A DNA stretch of 21,718 nucleotides from Treponema sp. GTDB taxonomy: Bacteria > Spirochaetota > Spirochaetia > Treponematales > Breznakiellaceae. Below the pieces are notes generated by a model. That model did no database searches. It saw only the letters and a list, made by a program, of their open reading frames with translations, and was not told the DNA's origin. The position numbers and the translations under genes were made by a program. The stretch covers positions 1-21,718 of the forward strand of contig JAISEB010000093.1 of assembly GCA_031264395.1 (NCBI GenBank), given 5' to 3'. How positions within the stretch are numbered: the first letter of the stretch is position 1; each line of letters begins with the position of its first letter. Shown one piece after another: positions 7,464 to 14,991 of the stretch.

Positions 7464-9536
7464 TCAAGAAGGCTTATGGGCGGCCTTTTTTTCGAAATGG
7501 GAAAATTCCATTGTAAAGGCCGCGCGTCCCTGGCTTACCGAGCGGAGGGACGTCATGAAACCGAACATCTTCGCCATGGGAGCTTCGGCCTTTATCTCGT
7601 CCACGTGGGGTTTCGATTCCATGCTGAGCACGCTGCCGCCGCGCTGGGTCACAAGGCCCATCACGTCCCCGACAAATTCACCGGGAGAAGAGAGGTTTAC
7701 CGCCATGATGGGCTCAAGGAGCACGGGGCCCGCCGCCCTGGCGGCTTCGTCAAACGCCATGCTGGCGCAGGCTTCAAAGGCGAATTCGGTTCCTGAAAGC
7801 TCCGAATAATCAAGGCCCGTAACGGTTACCGCGACATCCGCGCAGGGATAGCCCATGACTATTCCCGACGCAAGCGCGCCCCGCACGCCCCGCTCGACGG
7901 CGTCAAAAATCTCGCCGGGAATGCCCGCGCGGCTCTTGACCGTACAGGCGTATTTGTTGCCCGCCCCGCGCCCCGCCCCCTCCACCGTAAGGCTGACAGA
8001 GGCGGCGTTTTCCTTTCCCGCCATGACGCGGGAAAAAGTTTCCGTATGGTCCGCGCGCTTCTCCACCGATTCGCGGTAGGTGACCTGGGGGTTCCCCGCC
8101 CTGACGGCGAGCCTGTAATCCTTGAGTATGCGCGTCACAAGAACGTCCAGATGCAGTTCCCCCATGCCCGATATGATAAGCTGGCCCGTCTCCTCGTTTT
8201 CCTTTGTGGTAAAGGTAGGATCTTCTTTTGAAAGTATGGCGAGGATCTCGCGGAGCCTTTCCTGATCCGACATGGTACCCGGCTCAAGGGATACGGAAAT
8301 AACCGGCTCGGGGAACTTCATCTTCTCCAGCACCACGGGCCATCCTTCGCTTCCTACGGTATCCCCCGTCTGGGCAAGTTTCATCCCTATGATTACCCCT
8401 ATGTCTCCGGCGGAAAGCTCCTCCATGGGCTCGGACTTGTTGGAGTGCATGCGCAGAATGCGGTTGGCCCGCTCCCTCTTCTTCTTGCCAATATTAAAGA
8501 CCACGCTTCCCGGCTTAATCGCCCCCGAATACATGCGTACATAACAGAGGCTTCCCGCTTCCCTGTCGTTCTGTATCTTGAAAACAAGCCCCAAAGGCGG
8601 GCCCGAAGGATCGCACGGTATGGAAAGGTCTTCTTCTTTTTTAAGATGATGCCCCTGGGCGGGGGCCGCCTCGTCGGGAGCGGGAAGATAATCGACCACG
8701 GCGTCTATGAGCGGCTGGACACCCATGTTGCGGCGGGAAGCGCCGGCAAACATGGGAAGAAGAGAGCGGCGCAATACCGCCTTCCGCAGCTCGCGCCGCA
8801 AAAGGACACATTCGAGTTCTTCACCGGCAAGGTACTTTTCGGTAACGGCATCGGAAAAGGCCGAAAGGGCGTCTATGAGTTTTTCCCGCCAGAGCAGGGC
8901 AAGCTGCCGCCGCGACGGATCAATGGGAGAATAGCAGAGCTTTTCGCCTTCGCTCCCCTCCCAGCGCACTTCGCGCATTTCGACAAGATCGATAACGCCT
9001 TCAAAATCCCCTTCGCTTCCTATGGGAATTTGAAGGGCGGCCGTTTTGACGCCGAGCCTTGAGGCGACATTGTCAAGAACGGAGAAAAAATCCGCCCCGG
9101 CCCTGTCCATCTTGTTGACATAGCCTATGCAGGGCACGCGGTAGCGTTCGGCCTGGCGCCACACCGTCTCGGTCTGGGGCTGGACGCCGTGGACCGCGTC
9201 GAAAATGGCCACCGCGCCGTCAAGGACGCGGAGGGAACGTTCCACCTCGGCGGTAAAATCAACGTGTCCGGGCGTGTCGATAATGTTAATCTGGTATTTT
9301 GAACCGGAGGATTCCCCGGGGCCGCCTTCCTTTTGCCACCAGGCGGTAGTGGCGGCGCTCTGTATCGTGATGCCCCGTTCCTGCTCCTGTTCCATCCAGT
9401 CCATTATCGCCTCTCCGTCATCGACTTCGCCGATGCGGTGGCTCTTCCCCGTGTAATAGAGGATGCGTTCGGTAGTGGTTGTCTTGCCGGCGTCAATGTG
9501 GGCCATGACGCCGATGTTGCGCATGTTTTTAAGCAT
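7464..9536 (-). CDS. Elongation factor G paralogue of the EF-G2 (ribosome-recycling) type
   Basis: A 690-residue translational GTPase with AHIDAGKTTTTE (P-loop), RGITIQSA (switch I), DTPGHVDF and NKMDRAG, followed by EF-G domains II-V. At the tip of domain IV, where translocating EF-G has QSGGRGQYGHV, this protein has TFSRVMAGKENAASVSLTVE. That matches the pattern of mitochondrial EF-G2 (a TLDRTLGDK-like stretch). The Borrelia EF-G2 homologue has been shown to act only in ribosome recycling with RRF, so recycling rather than translocation is the best prediction here. The start ATG at 9534-9536 is preceded by AAGG at a short spacing. Its stop is 6 bases from the convergent kinase stop, with no room for a separate terminator. 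A second, canonical fusA should exist elsewhere. Confidence 0.93.
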   Translation of the reverse strand: MLKNMRNIGVMAHIDAGKTTTTERILYYTGKSHRIGEVDDGEAIMDWMEQEQERGITIQSAATTAWWQKEGGPGESSGSKYQINIIDTPGHVDFTAEVERSLRVLDGAVAIFDAVHGVQPQTETVWRQAERYRVPCIGYVNKMDRAGADFFSVLDNVASRLGVKTAALQIPIGSEGDFEGVIDLVEMREVRWEGSEGEKLCYSPIDPSRRQLALLWREKLIDALSAFSDAVTEKYLAGEELECVLLRRELRKAVLRRSLLPMFAGASRRNMGVQPLIDAVVDYLPAPDEAAPAQGHHLKKEEDLSIPCDPSGPPLGLVFKIQNDREAGSLCYVRMYSGAIKPGSVVFNIGKKKRERANRILRMHSNKSEPMEELSAGDIGVIIGMKLAQTGDTVGSEGWPVVLEKMKFPEPVISVSLEPGTMSDQERLREILAILSKEDPTFTTKENEETGQLIISGMGELHLDVLVTRILKDYRLAVRAGNPQVTYRESVEKRADHTETFSRVMAGKENAASVSLTVEGAGRGAGNKYACTVKSRAGIPGEIFDAVERGVRGALASGIVMGYPCADVAVTVTGLDYSELSGTEFAFEACASMAFDEAARAAGPVLLEPIMAVNLSSPGEFVGDVMGLVTQRGGSVLSMESKPHVDEIKAEAPMAKMFGFMTSLRSVSQGRAAFTMEFSHFEKKAAHKPS

Positions 9537-9568
9537 TTACCTTATTTTACCCGGAACGGAAACAAAAA

Positions 9569-9606
9569 GCAACGCAAGGCGCGGACGCGCAAAGATGCGG
9601 ACTGCG
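9569..9606. repeat. Degenerate short-period repeat (ACGCAAGG / ACGCGCAAAG / ATGCGGA units)
   Basis: Between the EF-G2 and NDK-like genes lies a run of related units beginning ACGCAAGGCGCGG, then ACGCGCAAAG, then ATGCGGACTGCGG. The purine-rich CGCAAAG vocabulary resembles the degenerate ACGCAAAGGCGC-type dispersed repeats known from many bacterial intergenic regions. The run is short and decayed. I give it as a possible remnant only. Confidence 0.4.
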
Positions 9607-9736
9607 GCGTTCCTTTCCGCCCTTTCCGCGGATTAATGTTGCGCAAATTCATTTCCGGGATTATGCTGAACAACAGGGCTTTTTCAAATCTTCGATTCTG
9701 AACGAGCGAATTTAGACACCGGGAGTAATCAGAATA

Positions 9737-10912
9737 ATGGAATCACTTTCGTACGTAATGGTAACGCCGTATACAATCGCGAAAAGCAGAACGGGCGGCG
9801 TTATCGCGCGCCTTCTTTCCCGCACGGATCTTGAGCTTGCAGGCGCGCAGATAATGGCCCCCGATGAAGCGTTCGTACACGCATACACCGCCTCCCTGCG
9901 AAAAAGGGAACCGGCCAATGAATTGTCGCTGCTTGCCGCTTACGTTGAAAAAAACATGATCCCGTCGGAGGGCCGGCGGCACCGGACGCTGCTCCTCATC
10001 TTCCGGGGAAAAAACGCCTGCGAAAAACTGCTCGCCGCGTGCGGCCACATCGACACCACGCAGATAGCCGTTGACGCGATGAAGGGAGAAACCATACGCG
10101 ACACCTACGCCGATCTTATTTTTTCCCGCGACAGGAAAGGGGAGGTAAGCTATTTTGAACCCGCGGTGCTTACCGCCCGCACACAGAAGGACGCGGACGG
10201 GGATCTCGATCTTTTCGCGCGCTTTCTTTCGGGCCAGCCGAACATAATCCGCAACGTAGACTACCCGGACCCCTCAAAAATTGAAAAAACGCTCGTGATA
10301 ATAAAACCCGATAACTGGACCTACAATTCGTCGCGGCCGGGGACCATCATAGACATGTTCTCGAGAACGGGGCTGCGCATCGTCGGCATCAAGGTACACC
10401 GCTTCTCGCTCGCCGAAGCCCTGGAATTCTACGGGCCCGTGGAAGAGGCCCTCCGCAAAAACCTGGCCCCCGGTTTCGGCAGGCGGGCGCGCGAGATGCT
10501 GGAAAAAGAATTCAGCATTACCCTGAGCGGCGAATTCGCGGAGGCCCTTTCACGCGATTTCGGCGCGGAATGCACGCGGGATCAGTTTGCCCAGATCATC
10601 GCCTTTATGTGCGGAAGACGGCCCGGGTCCTGTTCCGAAGAAGAACGAAAGGGACCCGGCAGCGTCAAGTGCATGATACTTGTTTACGAGGGAAAGGACG
10701 CCGTCAAAAAAATACGGGACGTACTGGGGCCCACCGATCCCCTCAAGGCGCCCGAGGGAACGGTGCGCCGGGAATTCGGCAGCAACGTGATGATAAACAC
10801 CGCCCACGCGTCCGATTCATCCCGGAGTTTCGAACGTGAAAAAAACATCGTAAAGACCGACGAGAACACGCTTTCGGACGTTATCAAAAATTACCTTGCG
10901 GGACGCCCCTGA
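9737..10912 (+). CDS. Tandem nucleoside-diphosphate-kinase-fold protein; second copy has the catalytic histidine
   Basis: 391 residues, against 135-155 for ordinary NDK, with two NDK-like halves. The C-terminal half (about 184-370) carries the family signature: LVIIKPD with Lys190, PGTIIDMFSRTGLRIVG, the tyrosine in FYGPVE, MILVYEGKDAVKKIRDVLGPTDP, PEGTVRREFG and NTAHASDS with His357, the expected phospho-histidine, plus a following FERE. The usual Gly after the His is Ala. About 50 extra residues sit between the FYGP tyrosine and the VYEG strand. The N-terminal half (1-165) keeps VMVTPYTI, GGVIARLL, LLLIFRGKNA and GETIRD, but the His site aligns with Tyr139 (GEVSYFEP), so it should be inactive in phosphotransfer. 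The ATG at 9737 is preceded by GGGAG at 9721-9725. NDK converts NDP to NTP using ATP; whether this form does so or binds nucleotides as a sensor is open. Confidence 0.85.
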   Translation: MESLSYVMVTPYTIAKSRTGGVIARLLSRTDLELAGAQIMAPDEAFVHAYTASLRKREPANELSLLAAYVEKNMIPSEGRRHRTLLLIFRGKNACEKLLAACGHIDTTQIAVDAMKGETIRDTYADLIFSRDRKGEVSYFEPAVLTARTQKDADGDLDLFARFLSGQPNIIRNVDYPDPSKIEKTLVIIKPDNWTYNSSRPGTIIDMFSRTGLRIVGIKVHRFSLAEALEFYGPVEEALRKNLAPGFGRRAREMLEKEFSITLSGEFAEALSRDFGAECTRDQFAQIIAFMCGRRPGSCSEEERKGPGSVKCMILVYEGKDAVKKIRDVLGPTDPLKAPEGTVRREFGSNVMINTAHASDSSRSFEREKNIVKTDENTLSDVIKNYLAGRP

Positions 10913-10955
10913 AAGGAAAACCCCGCAAGCGCTTCATCCGGTCCCGGCGGGCGCC

Positions 10956-11693
10956 TCATTCGGTTTCGGCCGGCATTCCGGCGTTGCCCGCGTTCCCCCC
11001 GGAACCTCCCGAAAGGGGAACGATGATTTCAAGCAGTTCAACCCTGAATATCAGCGTCGCGTAGGGGGGAATAACCTGGCCCATGCCCTGCTCCCCGTAC
11101 GCAATGCGGGAAGGAATATAGAAACGGTACACGCTGCCGACGGGCATAAGCTGAAGCCCTTCGGACCAGCCGGGAATGACGCGGTTAAGCGGAAATTCCA
11201 CCGGCTCGCCCCGGCTGAAACTCGAATCGAAAACGGAACCGTCGATGAGGCTTCCCTCGTAATGCACCCTGACCGTATCGGCCCCCTGCGGCTTTACCCC
11301 GGTTCCCTCGCTCAGAATTTCATATTGAAGCCCGCTTTCGGTGACGCGCACCGTATCCTTCTCCGCGTTTTCGGCAAGAAAGGCCGCTTCCTTTACGCGG
11401 TTTTCCTCGGCCCGCCGGGCCATGACCTCCTCAAAGGCGGCCTGAACCATGGCAACCGACTCCTCAAGGGTATAGGCACTTTTGGCCCCGGTAACAGAAT
11501 CTTTGAAACCTTCGGTAAAGGCGTCATAATCAAATTCCAGCCCGGTCCGGCCAAGATCGGCCCCAATCACCCGGCCAAAGGCATAGCTTGTTTTTGCCCG
11601 CTCGTCGGCGCGGGTAACATCTTCAGGAACGGCCCGGCCAAAAACCGCAGACGAAAGGGCGGTAAAACAAAAAACGGCAATATATTTCTTCAT
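10956..11693 (-). CDS. Exported FKBP-type peptidyl-prolyl cis-trans isomerase (FkpA/Mip-like)
   Basis: It catalyses cis-trans isomerisation of Xaa-Pro bonds and should help fold proteins in the periplasm. From ATG at 11691-11693 it has 245 residues. Residues 1-19 form a signal peptide (MKKYIAVFCFTALSSAVFG) with no lipobox cysteine, so the protein is probably soluble after cleavage. An alpha-helical dimerisation-type region follows at about 25-115 (SYAFGRVIGADL is typical of FkpA/Mip), then the FKBP domain at about 120-223 with VRVHYEGSLIDGSVFDSS, VIPGWSEGLQLMPVG and IPPYATLIFRVELL. An upstream in-frame ATG at 11733-11735 would put 14 residues before the signal peptide and is less likely. The tail is Gly/Asn-rich. 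It converges on the NDK-like gene with a 43-base gap and diverges from the MFS gene. Confidence 0.92.
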   Translation of the reverse strand: MKKYIAVFCFTALSSAVFGRAVPEDVTRADERAKTSYAFGRVIGADLGRTGLEFDYDAFTEGFKDSVTGAKSAYTLEESVAMVQAAFEEVMARRAEENRVKEAAFLAENAEKDTVRVTESGLQYEILSEGTGVKPQGADTVRVHYEGSLIDGSVFDSSFSRGEPVEFPLNRVIPGWSEGLQLMPVGSVYRFYIPSRIAYGEQGMGQVIPPYATLIFRVELLEIIVPLSGGSGGNAGNAGMPAETE

Positions 11694-11816
11694 GTTACAA
11701 GCATAGGTCTTTATCCTGTAAAGTACAATAGACAAAAATCTTTTCCCTGTTTATAGTAAACGGAAGTTGTTCAAAACTCCTGTTATTGACTAACTCTAAT
11801 TGACAAGGGGCTGGCA

Positions 11817-13088
11817 GTGCTTCCTCGGTTTTCGCTTCTTAAAGGGATCTACAGATCCGATGTGAGTGTCGGGCGTTTCCTCTGTGTGCTTGTTCTTTCG
11901 GGTATTTCATTCGGGCTTTACAAGGGCATTCAGGACAACTACCTTGCGGAAATTGTCCATATTGACGCCTTTGAACGGGGCATCGTGGAATTCTTCCGTG
12001 AAATACCGGGGCTTCTTGTAGTGCTTATTCTTGCCGGAATGTACCGCTTTACCGAAGGCCGCATCTTCAAGATAGGCGTAGCCCTGATGGCGGCGGGACT
12101 CATGGGCCTTCTTGCCGCCGGAACGGGCAAATTCATCGTGGTTCTTTTCATGGTGATCTTCAGCACGGGGGAGCACATCATCATGCCGGTGCGGACAACC
12201 CTCTCGCTGGATCTGGCCGAAAAAAACAGGGGCGGCGCGTCGCTGGGCATTACCACCGCGCTGGGGCAGGGCGGAAACATCGCGGGTTTCCTCATTGTTA
12301 CCGCCGCGTTTTTTGTTTTTTCCCGGACGGGATTCGGAAGGCCCGGCAGCGGGGAAGGGACGGCGCGGTTCAAGATCATCTTCGCCGCCGCCGCCGCGCT
12401 GATGACGGCCGCGACGCTCATTGTACTCGCGCTGCGGGAATCGGAACTCAAGGTAAAACGCCGGCGCTTTTATTTCGCCAGGAAATTCTTCAAGTACTAT
12501 ATGCTGGAAGTTTTCTACGGCGCGCGGAAACAGATCTTCATTACCTTTGCCCCCTATGTGCTCATACTCAACTACGGCGCTGACACGTCCGTCATCTCCA
12601 TGCTCCTCGCGCTGAGCGCGGTCTTCGGCGCCGTCATAAGCCCCTTCATGGGAAAACTTATCGACAGGGCGGGCTACAAGATCATCATGGTCACCGACAC
12701 CCTTCTTCTGATAGTAGTCTGCTTCTTCTACGGTTTTTCACACATCATCTTCCCCATGCATATCGCATTCTATGTGGTCTGTGTGAATTACATCCTTGAC
12801 GCGATAATTTCCCTTGCCAGCATGGCAAGCAACGTGTACGTGCAGGACATCGCCTCAAGCCAGGAGGAGATTACCGCGACGCTGAGCACCGGCATTTCGG
12901 TTAACCACGTGATCAGCATATTCATAGCCCTCGCGGGCGGGCTCATCTGGAAACTGGCGGGCGTGGAACTCCTCTTCAGCATTTCGGCCTTCCTGGGGCT
13001 CTGCAACACCCTGTACGCCGCGACGATACAGCCGGAGAAGGAAAGACTACAGGCGAAGGCAAAACAGCCGATAATGGAAGTGAAATGA
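11817..13088 (+). CDS. Major facilitator superfamily transporter
   Basis: 423 residues, with about 12 hydrophobic helices spread across the length and a charged middle loop (about 206-215, ESELKVKRRR), the usual 6+6 MFS layout. RSDVSVGRFLCVLVLSGISFGLYKG-type helix 1 and an ITTALGQGGNIAGF segment in helix 5 fit the superfamily. I cannot name a substrate. The start is GTG 11817, supported by AGGGG at 11806-11810 with 6 bases spacing. Its TGA (13086-13088) is the first three bases of a TGAGCTTGTTCC repeat arm. The 123 bases shared with the divergent FKBP gene must hold both promoters; a possible TTGTTC / TTGAC-rich segment lies at 11767-11806, but I cannot fix a promoter. Confidence 0.88.
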   Translation: MLPRFSLLKGIYRSDVSVGRFLCVLVLSGISFGLYKGIQDNYLAEIVHIDAFERGIVEFFREIPGLLVVLILAGMYRFTEGRIFKIGVALMAAGLMGLLAAGTGKFIVVLFMVIFSTGEHIIMPVRTTLSLDLAEKNRGGASLGITTALGQGGNIAGFLIVTAAFFVFSRTGFGRPGSGEGTARFKIIFAAAAALMTAATLIVLALRESELKVKRRRFYFARKFFKYYMLEVFYGARKQIFITFAPYVLILNYGADTSVISMLLALSAVFGAVISPFMGKLIDRAGYKIIMVTDTLLLIVVCFFYGFSHIIFPMHIAFYVVCVNYILDAIISLASMASNVYVQDIASSQEEITATLSTGISVNHVISIFIALAGGLIWKLAGVELLFSISAFLGLCNTLYAATIQPEKERLQAKAKQPIMEVK

Positions 13089-13181
13089 GCTTGTTCCAAA
13101 ACCCGGTTGGTGCGAACCTTCGGTTCGATGAAACAGGCTGGGTAAAAAGCTGTTCCAAAAACTGAATTTTTGAAACAGCCT
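13086..13181. repeat. Composite palindromic repeat after the MFS gene
   Basis: It begins TGAGCTTGTTCCAAAACCCG and runs into GGTTGG, identical over 22 bases (13087-13110 region) to the copy at 21347-21370. The second arm of that copy is missing here. In its place come the nested palindrome CGAACCTTCGGTTCG (13113-13127), an AAACAGGCTGGG stretch and a second hairpin with 13-base arms, 13149-13161 and 13167-13179 (GCTGTTCCAAAAA, TTTTTGAAACAGC, one mismatch). The whole ends in GCCTC, as the 21.38 kb copy does. It may also act as a terminator for the MFS gene, since the second hairpin is followed by A/T-rich DNA. Confidence 0.75.
13113..13127. repeat. Palindrome CGAACCTTCGGTTCG, copy 3
   Basis: Six-base arms CGAACC and GGTTCG around TTC. 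It differs by one base from the two copies at 132-146 and 320-334. Here it is nested inside the composite repeat following the MFS gene. This suggests the short palindrome is an independent repeat that can insert into or recombine with other repeats. Confidence 0.7.
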
Positions 13182-13211
13182 CAAATAATAATTTTCCTGG
13201 GAGCGTACCGC

Positions 13212-13697
13212 ATGAAAAAAATTCCGCCCGCCGCGGCGATTCTGTGTTTTCTTTTGGCCTTTACCCCGGACGGGTTTTTACACGCCGCCCCTCCTGAACT
13301 TGTCAAGATAAGCACCGACCTTCCCGATTTTGTCATGGGACTTCCCTCGCGGGCGGACACCATCTACGGATACGGGGCGGCCATCGCGCCGGATCTGGAT
13401 GAATCGCTTGAACTGGCGGAAACCCACGCCAAAAGGGATCTTTCAGGCCGCATAGTCGAAGGAATTCCTTCCGTGTCGGAATATATAACGAAAATATCGG
13501 GCGGCGCCTGGGACCCGCTGTTCATCCAGATCCTGCTCCTCGCGGACAGGCACATCATGGACGCTCTTATCTACACCGGCGTCACCGTCGTGGAAAAACG
13601 CGTCCAGACCCCGGACGGCGCGGTATGGTGCCTCCTTTCGCTCAAAAAAAAGGACGCGCTCGCGATCATAACAAACGTGGACCGGCTGCTGCGGTAG
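13212..13697 (+). CDS. Small exported LPP20-like protein
   Basis: 161 residues from ATG 13212, preceded by GGGAG at 13199-13203. An in-frame upstream start at 13170 would fall inside the repeat and is rejected. Residues 1-25 are a signal peptide (a Lys-Lys start, a hydrophobic core, ending FLHAA) without a lipobox cysteine, so it is probably soluble and periplasmic rather than a lipoprotein. The mature part has IYGYGAAIAPDLDESLELAE followed by THAKRDLSGRIVEG. This fits the LPP20 pattern of a Gly-x-Gly strand followed by a helix of the AE-x-A-x-x-AR type. A C-terminal strand-helix (VWCLLSLKKKDALAII) completes it. The molecular role of the family is not well defined. The stop is TAG within TAGAGTT, a heptamer that also ends two other genes in this window. 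Confidence 0.75.
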   Translation: MKKIPPAAAILCFLLAFTPDGFLHAAPPELVKISTDLPDFVMGLPSRADTIYGYGAAIAPDLDESLELAETHAKRDLSGRIVEGIPSVSEYITKISGGAWDPLFIQILLLADRHIMDALIYTGVTVVEKRVQTPDGAVWCLLSLKKKDALAIITNVDRLLR

Positions 13698-13744
13698 AGT
13701 TCCGCGCCCGGAAATTTACCGGCCAAAATAATCACTTATGGACC

Positions 13745-13759
13745 CGGACCAAAGGTCCG
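13745..13759. repeat. Hairpin CGGACC-AAA-GGTCCG upstream of the two-component genes
   Basis: Perfect 6-base arms with a 3-base loop. ATCAC (13731-13735) and GTGAT (13759-13763) could extend the structure after an internal bulge. It lies 117 bases upstream of the response regulator start and 48 bases after the LPP20-like stop. No T run follows, so a simple intrinsic terminator is not supported. It may be a small operator or a repeat. Confidence 0.6.
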
Positions 13760-13810
13760 TGATTTCCTTGAAAACAGCATTTTAGCGGCCACTGGACGAA
13801 AAACGCAAGG

Positions 13811-13844
13811 TCTGTCCATAAAGTAACCGGCTTTTGCGGACAGA
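13811..13844. promoter_or_regulatory. Inverted repeat TCTGTCC...GGACAGA in the response regulator leader
   Basis: Seven-base arms (13811-13817 and 13838-13844) enclose 20 bases. The left arm continues as TCTGTCCATAA, and the same 11 bases form the left arm of a perfect hairpin at 18272-18303, between the sugar-binding protein gene and the permease genes. Finding the same sequence at two control points of one cassette is what would be expected of a regulator site. A dispersed repeat would look the same, and I cannot separate the two. It lies 31 bases upstream of the response regulator start codon. Confidence 0.5.
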
Positions 13845-13875
13845 CACTATTTATGTGATTTGAGGTTTGAAAAAT

Positions 13876-14991
13876 ATGGTTCGGGTGTTAATAGCGGAAG
13901 ATGAAAGCATTGCGCGGCGCGGTCTTGTTGAAAATGTTGATTGGAATGGCAACGATATAGAACTGACCGCTGCGGCGGAAAACGGCATGGAGGCCTACTT
14001 GATGGCCCAGGAATTTGCCCCGGATATTATTGTTACCGATATTTGCATGCCGGTGATGAACGGCCTTGAGCTTATCGAAAAACTGCGCAAGGAAATGCCC
14101 TCAATAAGGTATATCATTTTGAGTGCCCACGAAGAGTTTGCCTGGGCACAGCAGGCGATTCGGTTTGGTGTGGATAACTATGTGGTAAAACCGGTTGATG
14201 ATGCCGAACTCATTAAAACGGTTAAGGCGGTATATTGCAAGACAGAAAAAATACAGCGGGAAATGTTTCAAAAAAATATTGACTATCTTCTGTTGAAGAA
14301 CGACTGCCTGTTTATGGATCGTTATCAGCAGCTGGAAGATCAGCTTGTCCTTGCGCTACGGTTTTTTCAGATTCCCGAAATGGAGGAAATACTTGACGAA
14401 ATATATGCCATGTTCTCCGGTAAACAAAACTCAACGGGAACACCGGATGCCGACTCTACAATACATTATTACCGTTCGGTTTGTATACGACAGTTTGTCC
14501 GTTTCAGGGAATCCCTCTCCACAAAAGGAGGCAATGATATTTTTATGGGAATAGAATCGGTCATTGAAAATGAGCTGCTCCCCCTTGACAACAGCGCCGC
14601 GATTCTTTCCTGGTACCGACGCAAGCTACGTGAGTATGCCAACGTTTTTGTTGTTCATAATCAAAGCCGTGCCGAACGGGTCGTTGAACAGGCTGAAGAA
14701 TACATACGGCAGAATTATGCCCTTAATATCGCACTCAATGATGTATCCGCGGAAGTTTTTGTCAGCCCGCAGTACCTGAGCCGTATTTTCCACAATGAGA
14801 AAGGCATTTCATTTATCGAATATCTCAATCGCTACCGCATCGACAGGGCAAAAGAACTGCTCTATCAAAAAAGTATTCCCATAACAGAGGTGGCATTTCA
14901 GGCCGGTTATAACGATTACAAATATTTCAGCAATGTATTCAAAAAATACACCGGACTTACACCGCGAGATTTCAGGAAAGAACATTCGTGA
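13876..14991 (+). CDS. YesN-type response regulator (receiver plus AraC-type DNA-binding domain)
   Basis: 371 residues. The receiver (about 1-120) starts VRVLIAEDESIARRG with the acidic pair EDE, has phospho-acceptor Asp55 in IVTDICMPVMNG, the Ser of ILSAHEEF and the Lys of NYVVKPV. A linker of about 130 residues leads to an AraC/XylS double helix-turn-helix at about 270-371 (VSPQYLSRIFHNEKG, then VAFQAGYNDYKYFSNVFKKY and TGLTPRDFRKE). When phosphorylated it should activate nearby transport genes. Start ATG 13876 has GAGG at 13862-13865; a TTG three codons upstream is too close to that site. It overlaps the kinase start by 4 bases. The codon use is more AT-rich than in the genes to its left. 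Confidence 0.93.
   Translation: MVRVLIAEDESIARRGLVENVDWNGNDIELTAAAENGMEAYLMAQEFAPDIIVTDICMPVMNGLELIEKLRKEMPSIRYIILSAHEEFAWAQQAIRFGVDNYVVKPVDDAELIKTVKAVYCKTEKIQREMFQKNIDYLLLKNDCLFMDRYQQLEDQLVLALRFFQIPEMEEILDEIYAMFSGKQNSTGTPDADSTIHYYRSVCIRQFVRFRESLSTKGGNDIFMGIESVIENELLPLDNSAAILSWYRRKLREYANVFVVHNQSRAERVVEQAEEYIRQNYALNIALNDVSAEVFVSPQYLSRIFHNEKGISFIEYLNRYRIDRAKELLYQKSIPITEVAFQAGYNDYKYFSNVFKKYTGLTPRDFRKEHS

Noticed and set aside
10896..11756. A 286-codon + strand open frame over the FKBP gene
   Set aside because: The - strand frame encodes a signal peptide and a full FKBP domain; the + frame is its shadow.
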